Shown: in pieces, positions 1 to 8,049 of the stretch
How positions within the stretch are numbered: position 1 is the first letter of the stretch
How the letters are laid out: the number at the start of each line of letters is the position of its first letter
Source of the DNA: Streptomyces mashuensis
GTDB taxonomy: Bacteria; Actinomycetota; Actinomycetes; Streptomycetales; Streptomycetaceae
Direction: 5' to 3'
DNA: 64,000 nucleotides
Assembly (NCBI RefSeq): GCF_014654785.1
Contig: NZ_BNBD01000016.1
Span: forward strand, 1 to 64,000
Program-made: the position numbers and the translations under genes
Notes under the pieces: model-generated
What the model was told of the DNA's origin: nothing
Database searches by the model: none
The model's input: the letters and a program-made list of their open reading frames with translations, nothing else

Positions 1-456
1 GATGTCCAGCGCCTGGTTGATCCAGCCGTCCAGGTTGTCCGCGTACTTCTTCGGCGCCGGAGCAGCCGGGGCGGCGGGGGCGGCGGGCTTGACCGGGGCA
101 CGGTCGGCGGAACGGCTCGCGGCCTGCTCCTTGCGCTCCTTGTCCGCCTTCGCCTTCGCCTTCGCGGCGGCGTCGGCATCGGCCTTCGCCTTGGCATCGG
201 CAGCGGTCTTGGCAGCGGCAGCATCAGCGGCGGCCTTGCCCTGAATGGCGTCCAGCTCCTTGGCCAGCTCGGCATCCTGCGTCGCACCAAAGCTCTCCGC
301 GTTCCACGCCACCGGCTTCACCGTGGCGGAATCGGCGGCAACAGCGTTGCCCGCGACACCCAGCGCCACAGCAGCAGCACCGGCAGCGGCGAGAGTGGCA
401 ACGGAGATCTTGTGGGCCTTGGGCAGACGGGTATAGCCAGAGATGGTCGAACGCAT
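1..456 (-). CDS. Secreted transglycosylase/APF-like protein, N-terminal part
   Basis: Partial: the gene starts at 456 and leaves the window at base 1, so about 152 residues are visible. Residues 1-41 form a signal peptide: basic start (MRSTISGYTRLPKAHK), Ala-rich hydrophobic core, cleavage near AVAA. Residues 60-125 are an Ala/Lys/Asp-rich probable coiled coil, followed by an Ala/Pro linker and the sequence NLDGWINQALDI. From memory that last stretch opens the SLT-like (aggregation-promoting factor C-terminal) domain of many Streptomyces secreted muralytic proteins; the catalytic part itself lies outside the window. It probably acts on peptidoglycan outside the cell. The 90-residue frame on the same strand at 224-505 is a shadow. 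The gene is certain; the domain assignment is moderately sure. Confidence 0.75.
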   Translation of the reverse strand, partial: MRSTISGYTRLPKAHKISVATLAAAGAAAVALGVAGNAVAADSATVKPVAWNAESFGATQDAELAKELDAIQGKAAADAAAAKTAADAKAKADADAAAKAKAKADKERKEQAASRSADRAPVKPAAPAAPAAPAPKKYADNLDGWINQALDI

Positions 457-771
457 AAGCGGAAAGAACCTCATCCAGTCGGGGACATCGCACCGGCCCA
501 CACACAGGGCACGAAACAAGCGCCGTACATCGGACACGGCGCCGCAGCGACCCCGTAATTGTTAGCGGCGGCGAAAACCCCCGACAAGAGGTGTGACCTA
601 CGACAAAACGCCGTAGAGAAGGGCAGGGAATGGCGAGTGATGCCCTGAAATGCCCCCTTCGGGGCCTTCGACCCTCCTACGTGACTTCGTATGTGACGGG
701 CGCCTCATGAGGGGCCTCACAGCCGGGGCTGATCGGCTTCACAGCATGCATGCGTGCCCTTACGGACGGCG
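457..771. other. Intergenic region, 315 bp
   Basis: This holds the 5' leader and promoter of the secreted protein ending at 456, and the 3' flank of the small membrane protein at 772. A short G+C stem (652-656 with 661-665, loop CTTC) followed by no T-run could end the minus-strand transcript from 1059. The leader looks about 100-180 bases long. I looked for a c-di-AMP (ydaO) type leader, common before Streptomyces wall hydrolases, and could not recognise its conserved blocks. No convincing coding sequence is present. Confidence 0.5.
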
Positions 772-1059
772 TCAGGAAGCCGAGTCGAGCAGCAGGCTTC
801 CGGCCAGCGCCATCACCAGGCCGGCGAAGGCCAGGACCGCGCCCTGGAGACGGAAGCGCGTGACGCTGGTGGTCACGGACAGCCGCGGCGGGGTGCCCAG
901 CATGTCGAGGCCGCCTCCGAGCCGACGGTGCATGCGCTCGGCGCGGTCCCGGGTGTACTGCGACCAGGCCGTGGTCATGCCGCGGACATTGAAGAGGAGG
1001 CCGACACCGAGAAGGGCGACGGCCACCCCGAGCACCACGAAGGCCAAAGAAAAGATCAT
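772..1059 (-). CDS. Small two-helix membrane protein
   Basis: 95 residues. A hydrophobic helix at about 2-25 (IFSLAFVVLGVAVALLGVG), a basic loop of about 40 residues (TRDRAERMHRRLGG) and a second hydrophobic helix at about 70-90 (LAFAGLVMALAGSLLL) give a hairpin-like inner-membrane protein. I do not recognise a named family and assign no function. It is a real gene by codon bias and by the absence of a better frame. It stands alone between the secreted protein and the TetR gene, with 147 bases to the latter. Confidence 0.7.
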   Translation of the reverse strand: MIFSLAFVVLGVAVALLGVGLLFNVRGMTTAWSQYTRDRAERMHRRLGGGLDMLGTPPRLSVTTSVTRFRLQGAVLAFAGLVMALAGSLLLDSAS

Positions 1060-1206
1060 CCACTGATCGTACGTACCGACCCCGGCAAGGGGCCGAGCCG
1101 CTCCTCGACCCGGGCTCGGAGCAGCAGGCGCGCAGCGCTCCGTCCAGGCCGAGCAGCGTCCAGGGTGTCATGCGCACAGCATCGCCGACGGCACCGACAG
1201 CCTCCG

Positions 1207-1869
1207 TCACGGCCGGACGCTCTCCCCGCCCAGGGCGTTGAGGACCTCCGTCAGCTGGCCGGGGGTGAGCGGCGGGGACGGGAGCGGGGGCGCGGCCGGG
1301 GCGGGGCGGAGGGCGGCCAGGAGGAGGTGGAGCTGGCGGCGCCAGGCGTCCGGGGCCACAGCGGTGGCCGCGGGGACGACGCGGCCCAGGGCGGCCAGGG
1401 CGAACAGCAGGTCCTCGACGACCACGTCGGCGCGGACCGCGCCGCGGTCGCGGGCGCGGGCCAGCAGGAGCGACACCGTTTCGTGGTGGTGGACCTTGAG
1501 GGCGTCGAGGGACGGGATGTCCGGGATGCCGGTGGTCATGAGGTCGTTCGAGCCGCGGTCCGTGGCCAGGCCCTCGAAGATGTGCTCCAGGTAGCGGACC
1601 AGGCCCTCCCACGGGTCCTCGGCGGCACGGGCCTCCTCGCCGCGGCGGAGCGTGCCGCCCAGGGAATCGCCGAAGACGGCCTCGATGAGCGCTCCCCGGG
1701 TGGGGAAACGGCGGTACAGCGTGGCGTTGCCGACGCCGGCGCGGCGGGCGATCTCGTCGAGCGGCGCGCCCAGGCCCTGTTCCGCGTAGAGCTCGCGGGC
1801 GGCGGCGACGAGGAGTTCGCGGTTGCGCCGCGCGTCCCGGCGCAGGGGGGTGCTCCGGCTGCCCGTCAT
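1207..1869 (-). CDS. TetR/AcrR family transcriptional regulator
   Basis: 220 residues. The N-terminal helix-turn-helix is typical: RRNRELLVAAARELYAEQG, then APLDEIARRAGVGNATLYRRF at about 33-54. The C-terminal part is an all-helical ligand/dimer domain. ATG at 1869 is chosen because the helix-turn-helix begins directly after it and GTGAGG lies upstream; the frame stays open much further but only as an antisense shadow of the P450. The gene diverges from the cytochrome P450 at 2005 across 135 bases, so it most likely represses that gene and itself. The ligand is unknown. Confidence 0.92.
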   Translation of the reverse strand: MTGSRSTPLRRDARRNRELLVAAARELYAEQGLGAPLDEIARRAGVGNATLYRRFPTRGALIEAVFGDSLGGTLRRGEEARAAEDPWEGLVRYLEHIFEGLATDRGSNDLMTTGIPDIPSLDALKVHHHETVSLLLARARDRGAVRADVVVEDLLFALAALGRVVPAATAVAPDAWRRQLHLLLAALRPAPAAPPLPSPPLTPGQLTEVLNALGGESVRP

Positions 1870-2004
1870 GGCCCTCACCACTTTCCCGTCGGCCCGTTCA
1901 CCGGGGCAGAGCCTAGCAACACAAGCGTGGACCGCTCCCCGGATAGCTGCTACGGTCACCGGCACAACCGGGGACTGCTCCCCATTTTGAAGGGACGGCA
2001 CACC

Positions 2005-3210
2005 TTGTCCACCCTGCCCGTCTTCGACGGCCTCGCACCGGCCGGTACCGACTTCTCCCGCGACCCCCACCCCGTCCTCGCCCACCTGCGCGAGCAGGGC
2101 CCCGTCCACCGCGTGCCCACCGAGGGCGCGGGCGACGTCTGGGTGGTCGTGGGCCACGACGCGGCGCGCGCGGCGCTCACCGATCCCCGGCTCAGCAACG
2201 ACGTACGGCACTCCGCCCGCTGGTCCGGCGACGGGGGCCACGCCATCGGCCGGAACATGCTGCAGACCGACCCGCCCGACCACACGCGGCTGCGCGGGAT
2301 CGTCGCGCGGGAGTTCACCGCCCGGCGCGTCGAGGCGCTGCGGCCGCACATCGAGGAGATCAGCCGGGAGCTCCTCGACGGGATCGCGCCGCTGGGGCGC
2401 GCCGACCTCGTCGCGTCGTTCGCCCGCCCCCTGCCCGTCGCCGTCATCGGCGAGCTGCTGGGCGTGCCCGCGGAGGACCGCGAATCCTTCCGCACCTGGT
2501 CGGAGCTGATGGTCTTCGCCCCGGCCACCGAATCCGCGGCCGCGGCCGCCGGCGAGATGACCGCCTACCTCACGCGGCTCCTGCACGCCAAGGAGCGCTC
2601 CCCCGGCGACGACCTGCTGAGCGCGCTGGTCCGGGCGGAGGACGCCACGGGCGGGCGGCTGCCCGCCGGCGAACTCCTCGGCATGGCCTTCGTACTGCTC
2701 GTGGCCGGTCACGAGACGACGGTCAACCTGCTGGCCAACGGGACGTACGCCCTGCTCACGCACCCCGAGCAGCTCGCGGCGCTGCGGGCCGACCGGTCGC
2801 TCCTGGACGGCGCCGTGGAGGAGATGCTGCGCTACGAGGGCCCGGTGACGTCCGCGGCCTACCGCTGGACCGCCGCCCCGATGGACGTCGGCGGGGTGAC
2901 GATACCGGCGGGCGAGGCCGTGCTGGTGCTGCTCGCCTCGGCGTCGCGGGACCCCGAGCGCTGCACCGAGCCCGATCGCTTCGACATCCGGCGCCCCCGC
3001 ACCGGCGGCGGGCACCTGGCCTTCGGGCACGGTGTCCACCACTGTCTGGGCGCCCCGCTCGCCCGTCTGGAGGCGGCGGTGGCGTTCACGGCACTGCTCG
3101 ACCGCTTCCCCGGCCTGGCCCTGGACGCCGACCCGGCGGACGTGCCGTGGCGGCCGGGCCTGATCCGCGGGATCACCCGGCTGCCGGTCCGCTTCGGCCC
3201 TCACCGGTGA
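2005..3210 (+). CDS. Cytochrome P450
   Basis: 401 residues, normal for an actinobacterial class I P450. Seen: the I-helix oxygen-binding motif LLVAGHETT, the K-helix ExxR (EEMLR) and the heme loop FGHGVHHCLGAPLAR with its Cys ligand. The start is TTG at 2005, with GAAGGGACGG about 7 bases upstream; the much longer open frame upstream runs through the divergent TetR gene. It needs a ferredoxin and reductase, neither of which is encoded nearby. The substrate is unknown. Its last 38 bases overlap the convergent flavin monooxygenase gene, and the divergent TetR gene is the obvious regulator. Confidence 0.93.
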   Translation: MSTLPVFDGLAPAGTDFSRDPHPVLAHLREQGPVHRVPTEGAGDVWVVVGHDAARAALTDPRLSNDVRHSARWSGDGGHAIGRNMLQTDPPDHTRLRGIVAREFTARRVEALRPHIEEISRELLDGIAPLGRADLVASFARPLPVAVIGELLGVPAEDRESFRTWSELMVFAPATESAAAAAGEMTAYLTRLLHAKERSPGDDLLSALVRAEDATGGRLPAGELLGMAFVLLVAGHETTVNLLANGTYALLTHPEQLAALRADRSLLDGAVEEMLRYEGPVTSAAYRWTAAPMDVGGVTIPAGEAVLVLLASASRDPERCTEPDRFDIRRPRTGGGHLAFGHGVHHCLGAPLARLEAAVAFTALLDRFPGLALDADPADVPWRPGLIRGITRLPVRFGPHR

Positions 3211-4441
3211 CCGCGAGCACCGCTTCCGCTCCCGCCGGGTCCATGAGCCAGTCGCGGTAGCCCACGGGGTCGGCGAAGCCGTTGACGTAGCGGTGCGCCA
3301 GGTCCGGGCGTTCGGCCGCGGCCGCGATGACGCGCTGGACGTGGTCGGGGAGCGGGCGCGTCAGCAGCATGCGGGTGAAGGCGTCGATGTGCCGGGCCCG
3401 TTCCCAGTACGAGGCGAACGTCGCCTCCATCCACGCCCGGTCGAACGGGCCCTCGCCGCGGTCGAGGACCGCTCGAAGGTAGTGGGCGGCGCTGCGGGCC
3501 GCGTTGTTGGCGCCCTGGCCGGTGAGGGGGTCGTTGAGGACGACGGCGTCCGCCATGCCGAGCACGGCACGGCCGTCGGCGCCCACCGGCGCCACCGGGT
3601 GCCGCACCACGGGGGTGATCGCGCCCGTCAGGGCGGCGCCGGCGTCGGTCGGCTCGGCGCCGGCGAGGAGGTCCGCCTCTTCCGGGCAGTGGGTCCGCAG
3701 CAGCTCACGGGTCCGGTCCAGGACCTCCTGCGGCGACGGCCGGTCCTGCCAGCGGTCGAACGGGCCTCCCGGCACGGCTTCCCACAGCACGATCGTGCAC
3801 GGGCCCGACAGCGTCAGGGCGGGGATCACGAAGTACTCACCGGCGTCCGGGAAGGCGTACATGCGCAAGGTCCCGGCGGGCGCGGTGGGGTGGGGGGCCG
3901 CGCCGTGCACGTACACGACGGCGAGCCTGCGGCGGGGGCCGTCGAAGGGGCTGTGGGCCGCGTCGAGCGGGAAGATCCGGGCGAGGGAGCCGTGGCCGGT
4001 CGCGACGACCGTCAGGTCATGGGCCCGCGCCAGCGCGTCCAGGCCGGCGGGGTCGAGCGCCCGGTACTGGACGGTGCCGCCGCGCTCCTCGAACAGCTCC
4101 AGCCAGCGGGCGGTCTTGAGCCGCTGGTCGACGGAGCGGGCGGGCTCGTCGAGGGACCCCGCGATCGTGAGGGGCGGCCGGCTGCCCTCGGGGTCGGCCA
4201 TGGCGAGGGTGACGCCGGGGATGGGCGGGGTGCGGTCGTCCCACAGGTCGAGGCCGGCCGCGCGCTCCAGGGCGAGCGCCGGCCCGTACATGAGCTGGGT
4301 GGACAGGACGGGGCCGGTGCGCACCTGGTCCGGCGTGCGGGCGGCGACGAGGGTGACGGCGCAGCCGCCCTGCTGGAGGCCCAGGGCGAGGTGGAGGCCG
4401 GCCTGACCGGCGCCGGCGATCGCGATGCGGGTGCTGGACAT
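3173..4441 (-). CDS. StyA-type FAD-dependent monooxygenase (styrene/indole monooxygenase family)
   Basis: 422 residues, matching the roughly 415 of StyA. The N-terminus has the FAD-binding GAGQAG at about 9-14, a central ATGHGSLARIF region and a C-terminal NDPLTGQGANNAARSA that closes the FAD site, all in StyA order. Enzymes of this group epoxidise styrene or indole using FADH2 from a separate flavin reductase (StyB); no such reductase is visible here. ATG at 4441 has GGGGAGGA just upstream. The gene is preceded by four perfect 11-bp repeats at 4474-4517, and its 3' end overlaps the P450 by 38 bases, suggesting joint or antagonistic control with it. Natural substrate unknown. Confidence 0.88.
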   Translation of the reverse strand: MSSTRIAIAGAGQAGLHLALGLQQGGCAVTLVAARTPDQVRTGPVLSTQLMYGPALALERAAGLDLWDDRTPPIPGVTLAMADPEGSRPPLTIAGSLDEPARSVDQRLKTARWLELFEERGGTVQYRALDPAGLDALARAHDLTVVATGHGSLARIFPLDAAHSPFDGPRRRLAVVYVHGAAPHPTAPAGTLRMYAFPDAGEYFVIPALTLSGPCTIVLWEAVPGGPFDRWQDRPSPQEVLDRTRELLRTHCPEEADLLAGAEPTDAGAALTGAITPVVRHPVAPVGADGRAVLGMADAVVLNDPLTGQGANNAARSAAHYLRAVLDRGEGPFDRAWMEATFASYWERARHIDAFTRMLLTRPLPDHVQRVIAAAAERPDLAHRYVNGFADPVGYRDWLMDPAGAEAVLAVTGEGRSGPAAG

Positions 4442-4473
4442 GGGGTGTTCCTCCCCGTGACCGCTCCGTCGCG

Positions 4474-4517
4474 AACCTGCCCGAACCCTGACCGGACCCT
4501 GCCTCCACCCTGACGTC
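4474..4517. repeat. Four tandem 11-bp direct repeats upstream of the StyA-like gene
   Basis: Four head-to-tail units of exactly 11 bp begin at 4474, 4485, 4496 and 4507: AACCTGCCCGA, ACCCTGACCGG, ACCCTGCCTCC, ACCCTGACGTC. The core (A)CCTG is invariant; read toward the gene it is CAGGGT-N5. The array lies 33-76 bases before the ATG at 4441. Repeats spaced by one helical turn are typical of SARP/OmpR-type operators, so this is a likely activator site. A period of 11 is not a multiple of 3, which argues against a coding origin. The binding protein is unknown. Confidence 0.7.
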
Positions 4518-4638
4518 TCCCGGATCCGCCGCACCGCGACAGCCGTTCCGCGGTCAACAGGAGGTCACGACCGCGAGCGGTAACCCGCGAGCCCTTTCAA
4601 GGACAGCACTGGCACTGGAAGCGCCAGCCATCGATGAC

Positions 4639-5970
4639 TCACAGCTGGACAGCCTGGATCGCCTTGGCGGCGATGCCATACATGACGCCTGATACGACCT
4701 CGAAGCTGCCTGAGTAGGAGTCACCGGTATCCACGCGCCACGTCGGCTTGCCGGTGCGGGCGCTGTAGGCCCACCACGCCGAGCCATGTGCGACGATCAC
4801 GTCCTCGCCGGCTGCACAGGGGGCCGACCAGCATGTCTGCAGGCGATCGGTGCGCCACAGCTTCTTGCCGCTGTCCGCGGACAGCGCGAGCACGTAGCCA
4901 CGCTCGCCCCCCATGCCGAACAGTTCACCCAGCAGATCACCGACGCCCTCATGACCGAGCCCCTCTCCCGACGTGAGGAAGACACGCCCGTCATGCTGGA
5001 CGGGGACGGGGCGGCAGACGTCCTTGGTGACGGTCCGCCGCCAACGCTGTTCACCGTTTGCGGCGTCGTAGGCGGCGAGCTCACCACGGTACGTACAGAC
5101 ATACACCGTGCTGCCGTCCTTCGTAGCGGTGATCACCCCGTCCATGGCGTCCGCCCGCCACCGGCGTTCACCGGCTTCGGTGCTGTAGGCACACAGCCGG
5201 TGCTGTTCGTCGAGCAGGTAGACGGTGCCACCGTCCGGCGCGAGAGCGACGGCGTCCTCCCCGCCGAAGGCGGAAGCCTTCCAGCGTGCCGTGCCCGTGC
5301 GAGGGTCCAAAGCCCCGACGGGGCGTGTGTCGCTCTGCCCACCGGCGAGCTCACCGGTGCGAGCCAAAAGAAGCTGCTGCTTCGGCAGCGCCATGAAGAT
5401 CCTGGAGGGCGGGGCCGTCCAGCGCTCGCGCCCGGTGTCGGCGTCCAGGCCGCACAAGACGCCAGGCGCGAAAGGCCCGTCGTCGTCGGTACTGGCCATC
5501 AGGTGGACACAGACGGTGGAGCCGAGTACCAGGGGCGTCCTTGGAGTCCCGGTTCCAACCGGCCCGGCAGACCACGACTCCTGCCCGTCCTCCGCCCGAT
5601 GCGCCCGCACCACGCCGTCTTCAGCGACCTGATACACGGTGCCATCGGCAACGGCAAGGGGCCCGCCCTCCCGGTACTCCTTGCCCACCTGCACCTTCCA
5701 GCCGGGCCGCCCCCCGGCGGCGTCCACGGCGAGGAGACGGGGAGGGTACTTGGTGGAGGCGAAGAGTCTGTGTCCGTCGCGAGCCCAGTCGGAACGCAGG
5801 TCGTCGTCGGCTTCGAAGGTCCACAGTGGTGTGCGCAGTGGAGGGGCTGGGACGTCCTCGTCTTGCATGAGTTGCCACCCCGTGTAAGTGCCGGCGCCAA
5901 GGGCGCCGGCTGCTGCGGTGAGCAGGAAGGCCCGTCGCGACGGGCGGCGTATGTTCGGGTTCAAGGGCAC
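4639..5970 (-). CDS. Tat-exported PQQ-like beta-propeller protein
   Basis: 443 residues. The N-terminus carries a twin-arginine signal (RRPSRRAFLLTAAAGALGAG), so it is exported folded or anchored. The rest consists of repeated blades of the PQQ/WD40-like type, each ending in patterns such as LDADTGRERW, LDPRTGTARW, YDAANGEQRW, LSADSGKKLW and YSARTGKPTW, about 7-8 blades. Such domains usually serve as binding or scaffolding propellers; the residues that bind PQQ and calcium in alcohol dehydrogenases are not obvious, so enzymatic activity should not be assumed. Single-gene transcript; GC is slightly lower than in its neighbours. Confidence 0.88.
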   Translation of the reverse strand: MPLNPNIRRPSRRAFLLTAAAGALGAGTYTGWQLMQDEDVPAPPLRTPLWTFEADDDLRSDWARDGHRLFASTKYPPRLLAVDAAGGRPGWKVQVGKEYREGGPLAVADGTVYQVAEDGVVRAHRAEDGQESWSAGPVGTGTPRTPLVLGSTVCVHLMASTDDDGPFAPGVLCGLDADTGRERWTAPPSRIFMALPKQQLLLARTGELAGGQSDTRPVGALDPRTGTARWKASAFGGEDAVALAPDGGTVYLLDEQHRLCAYSTEAGERRWRADAMDGVITATKDGSTVYVCTYRGELAAYDAANGEQRWRRTVTKDVCRPVPVQHDGRVFLTSGEGLGHEGVGDLLGELFGMGGERGYVLALSADSGKKLWRTDRLQTCWSAPCAAGEDVIVAHGSAWWAYSARTGKPTWRVDTGDSYSGSFEVVSGVMYGIAAKAIQAVQL

Positions 5971-6143
5971 GCGCGCGTTTTCTTTCAGCTTGGTGTCGAC
6001 GAGCCTGCGGGGCTTTGAGGGCCGGACTTAATGAGAACCCGTGCATCAGCTGCTGTTTCACCATGGATGGCGACGGCGGCTGCATCCGGGCTTGTTGCGT
6101 GACCGGGCTACTTGTACTTCCGCGCAGCCCCAGGTGCGCTCCG

Positions 6144-6189
6144 TTCCGCGCTCCACGGGCCCGCCGGGACGGGGCCGTGGAGCGCGGAA
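6144..6189. terminator. Strong hairpin terminator
   Basis: Perfect 15-bp inverted repeat: TTCCGCGCTCCACGG at 6144-6158 and its complement at 6175-6189, with a 16-base GC-rich loop that can itself pair. It sits 18 bases beyond the stop codon of the PfpI-family gene (6208, minus strand) and 174 bases upstream of the propeller gene start, so it insulates the two transcripts. There is no T-run, as is usual in Streptomyces. Confidence 0.8.
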
Positions 6190-6207
6190 TTCGCGGGGCG
6201 GGGCCGG

Positions 6208-6900
6208 TCAGAAGACCGCGGCGGTGGACGCGAAGGCCGTGGGCACCGGGCCCTGGACGCGCCAGGGGGTGCCGCGGCGTTCGTGGGCGAGCAACGTCTC
6301 CACGGTCTGGGCGATCTGCGGGCCGACCTCGCGCTCCAGCAGGTAGAGGGCCAGGTCCAGGCCGGAGGTGACGCCGGCGCCGGTGACGAGGTCCCCGTCG
6401 TCGACGACGCGCGCGGCCACCGCCTCGACGTCGGCGTCGACCAGCCGCCCCATCACGAGGTGGTGGGTGGTGGCGCGCCGGCCGCGCAGCAGCCCCGCCA
6501 TGGCCAGCAGCAGCGAACCGCCGCACACGGCGGCCACCGTCACCGCCGGCAGCTCCATGGCGCTCTTCAGCAGCAGCGGGAGGTCGCTGCGCAGGGCGCG
6601 GCCGAAGAGGTCCGGGACGGCGGTCACCGGCCCGGCGCCCCCCGCGGCGCCGGCCAGGGTCTCCGCACTGCCCGCGGACCCGGGGACGAGCACGACGTCG
6701 GCTCCGCACGGGTCCAGGAGGGCCGTCGCCCGGAGCGTCAGCCCGCCGATGCTGCTGGCCACTTCGCGCGGCCCCTCTGCCGACACCAGTTCGGCGGTCA
6801 CCTGCCCGCCCGACACGATGCCCGCGGTGTGCAGGACCTCGTACGGCGCGATGACGTCGAGTGGGTCGAAGCCGTCGAAGAGAACGATCTGTACGTGCAT
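6208..6900 (-). CDS. DJ-1/PfpI family protein, isonitrile hydratase-like
   Basis: 230 residues. Flavodoxin-like DJ-1 fold with the nucleophile-elbow Cys in AAVCGGSLLLAMAGLL (about 112-127), followed by RGRRATTHHLVMGRL and VVDDGDLVTGAGVTSGLDLAL. This block and the early FDPLDVIAP resemble, from memory, Pseudomonas isonitrile (isocyanide) hydratase, which turns isonitriles into N-formamides using a Cys nucleophile and a conserved Asp; both residues are present. GlxA-like regulators share the fold but have an added AraC domain, absent here. It diverges from the LysR gene at 7097, which probably controls it. The substrate is an inference only. Confidence 0.75.
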   Translation of the reverse strand: MHVQIVLFDGFDPLDVIAPYEVLHTAGIVSGGQVTAELVSAEGPREVASSIGGLTLRATALLDPCGADVVLVPGSAGSAETLAGAAGGAGPVTAVPDLFGRALRSDLPLLLKSAMELPAVTVAAVCGGSLLLAMAGLLRGRRATTHHLVMGRLVDADVEAVAARVVDDGDLVTGAGVTSGLDLALYLLEREVGPQIAQTVETLLAHERRGTPWRVQGPVPTAFASTAAVF

Positions 6901-7063
6901 GGGTGTCCCTCGGAACAGGACGGCCCGACGGTCCGGGCCGTGATCGCCCCTGACGCTACGACCAGCGGGTTCCGCGACCAAGGGGCAGGAGCGTCATGCT
7001 GCGGCGGGATAACGCCATGCCGGCCGCCCAGGGGTGGCCGCTCCGCCGCACGTCACCGGCCGT

Positions 7064-7090
7064 ATCGTCATGATCGCTCTCGATTAGGCT
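7064..7090 (+). promoter_or_regulatory. LysR operator and leaderless promoter
   Basis: Inverted arms ATCG at 7064-7067 and CGAT at 7081-7084 fit the T-N11-A style of LysR sites. A -10 box TAGGCT at 7085-7090 follows at once, and the ATG comes only 6 bases later at 7097, so the transcript is expected to begin at the start codon (leaderless). The site lies in the 196-base divergent region shared with the PfpI gene. Confidence 0.55.
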
Positions 7091-7096
7091 GCACGC

Positions 7097-8026
7097 ATGA
7101 TCACTCTGCGTCAGCTCGAATACCTGGTCTCCGTCGTCGAGGAGGGGTCGCTCACCCGGGCCGCCGAGCGGCTGTACGTCACCCAGCCCGCGCTGTCCCA
7201 CCAGTTACGGGCGCTCGAACGCAGCATCGGCGGGCCCTTATTGGAACGGCTGCCGCGCTCGGTACGGCTGACGCCCATGGGCCGGGCGCTGCTGCCCCAC
7301 GCGCGGGCCGCGCTGGACAGCGTGCGGCAGGGGCAGGCCGCCGCACGCCAGGCGGCCGGCGCGGAGGCGGGCGAACTGCGCATCGCCACGCTCCACTCCG
7401 TGAGCCTGGGCGTGCTGCCGCCCGCGCTGCGGGTGTGGCGGCGCAGACACCCGGGCGTGCGGGTGCACCTGGTGGAGCACCGCAACAGCGGGGAACTGGC
7501 CGCGGCGATGGGCGAGGGGCGGGCCGACATCGCCGTGGGACCGCCGCCGGTGGGGTGGGAGGGGCCGGTGTGTGTGCTGGGCGTCGAGGAGTTCCTGGTG
7601 GTCCTGGCCGCCGAAGAGCCCGGTCCCGCGACGGCGCACGGGGACGGCGGTCCGCCGCGCATCGGCCTGGCCGGGCTCGCCGACCGCGAGTGGGTGCACT
7701 ACGGGCCCGGCAACGGGCTGGCCGTGGTCGTCGACGACGCCTGCGCCGCCGCCGGGTTCCGGCCGCGCGCCGCGGTCCGCACCGAGCAGACGGCGAGCGC
7801 GCCGGTGCTCGCCGCGGCCGGCCTGGGGCCCGCGCTCGTGCCGGCCAACATCGTCCCGGTGGCGTTCGGCGGCCGTCTCTTCCGCCCGGACCCACCGGTC
7901 CAGCGGGTGCTGGCCGCGTACACCCGCATCCGCCCGGACCCGCTCACCGATGCCTTCATCGACCTGCTCCAGCGGGAGGCGTCGATGATGCCCGGCCATG
8001 TGCGCCGGCAGCTGGAGGGCGGCTGA
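7097..8026 (+). CDS. LysR family transcriptional regulator with two TTA codons
   Basis: 309 residues, full length for the family. N-terminal winged helix-turn-helix (LRQLEYLVSVVEEGSLTRAA, then TQPALSHQLRALE) and a two-lobed effector domain from about 90 to 300. In-frame TTA codons occur at 7205 (codon 37) and 7238 (codon 48), both inside the DNA-binding domain; in Streptomyces these need the bldA tRNA, so the regulator should be made only late in development. It probably controls the divergent PfpI gene and itself. The effector is unknown. Confidence 0.93.
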   Translation: MITLRQLEYLVSVVEEGSLTRAAERLYVTQPALSHQLRALERSIGGPLLERLPRSVRLTPMGRALLPHARAALDSVRQGQAAARQAAGAEAGELRIATLHSVSLGVLPPALRVWRRRHPGVRVHLVEHRNSGELAAAMGEGRADIAVGPPPVGWEGPVCVLGVEEFLVVLAAEEPGPATAHGDGGPPRIGLAGLADREWVHYGPGNGLAVVVDDACAAAGFRPRAAVRTEQTASAPVLAAAGLGPALVPANIVPVAFGGRLFRPDPPVQRVLAAYTRIRPDPLTDAFIDLLQREASMMPGHVRRQLEGG

Positions 8027-8049
8027 CCACCGCACCGCGCCGTCAGCCG
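8020..8049. terminator. Convergent hairpin spanning both stop codons
   Basis: Stem CGGCTGAC (8020-8027) with GTCAGCCG (8042-8049), 14-base loop. The TGA of the LysR gene (8024-8026) and the stop of the methyltransferase on the other strand (8043-8045) both lie inside the stem, so the structure can serve as a bidirectional terminator. Confidence 0.6.

Noticed and set aside
457..640. c-di-AMP (ydaO-type) riboswitch in the leader of the secreted muralytic protein
   Set aside because: Often present before such genes, but I could not identify its conserved sequence blocks here.
650..1066. Plus-strand 138-codon frame opposite the small membrane protein
   Set aside because: Arg-rich, no homology; the minus-strand frame with two clean membrane helices is the gene.
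754..2004. N-terminal extension of the P450 frame back to 754
   Set aside because: It crosses the divergent TetR gene; P450 homology starts just after TTG 2005, which has its own ribosome site.
4012..4557. Alternative frames and upstream starts for the StyA-like gene
   Set aside because: The extension would translate the 11-bp repeats; FAD motif position and ribosome site support ATG 4441.
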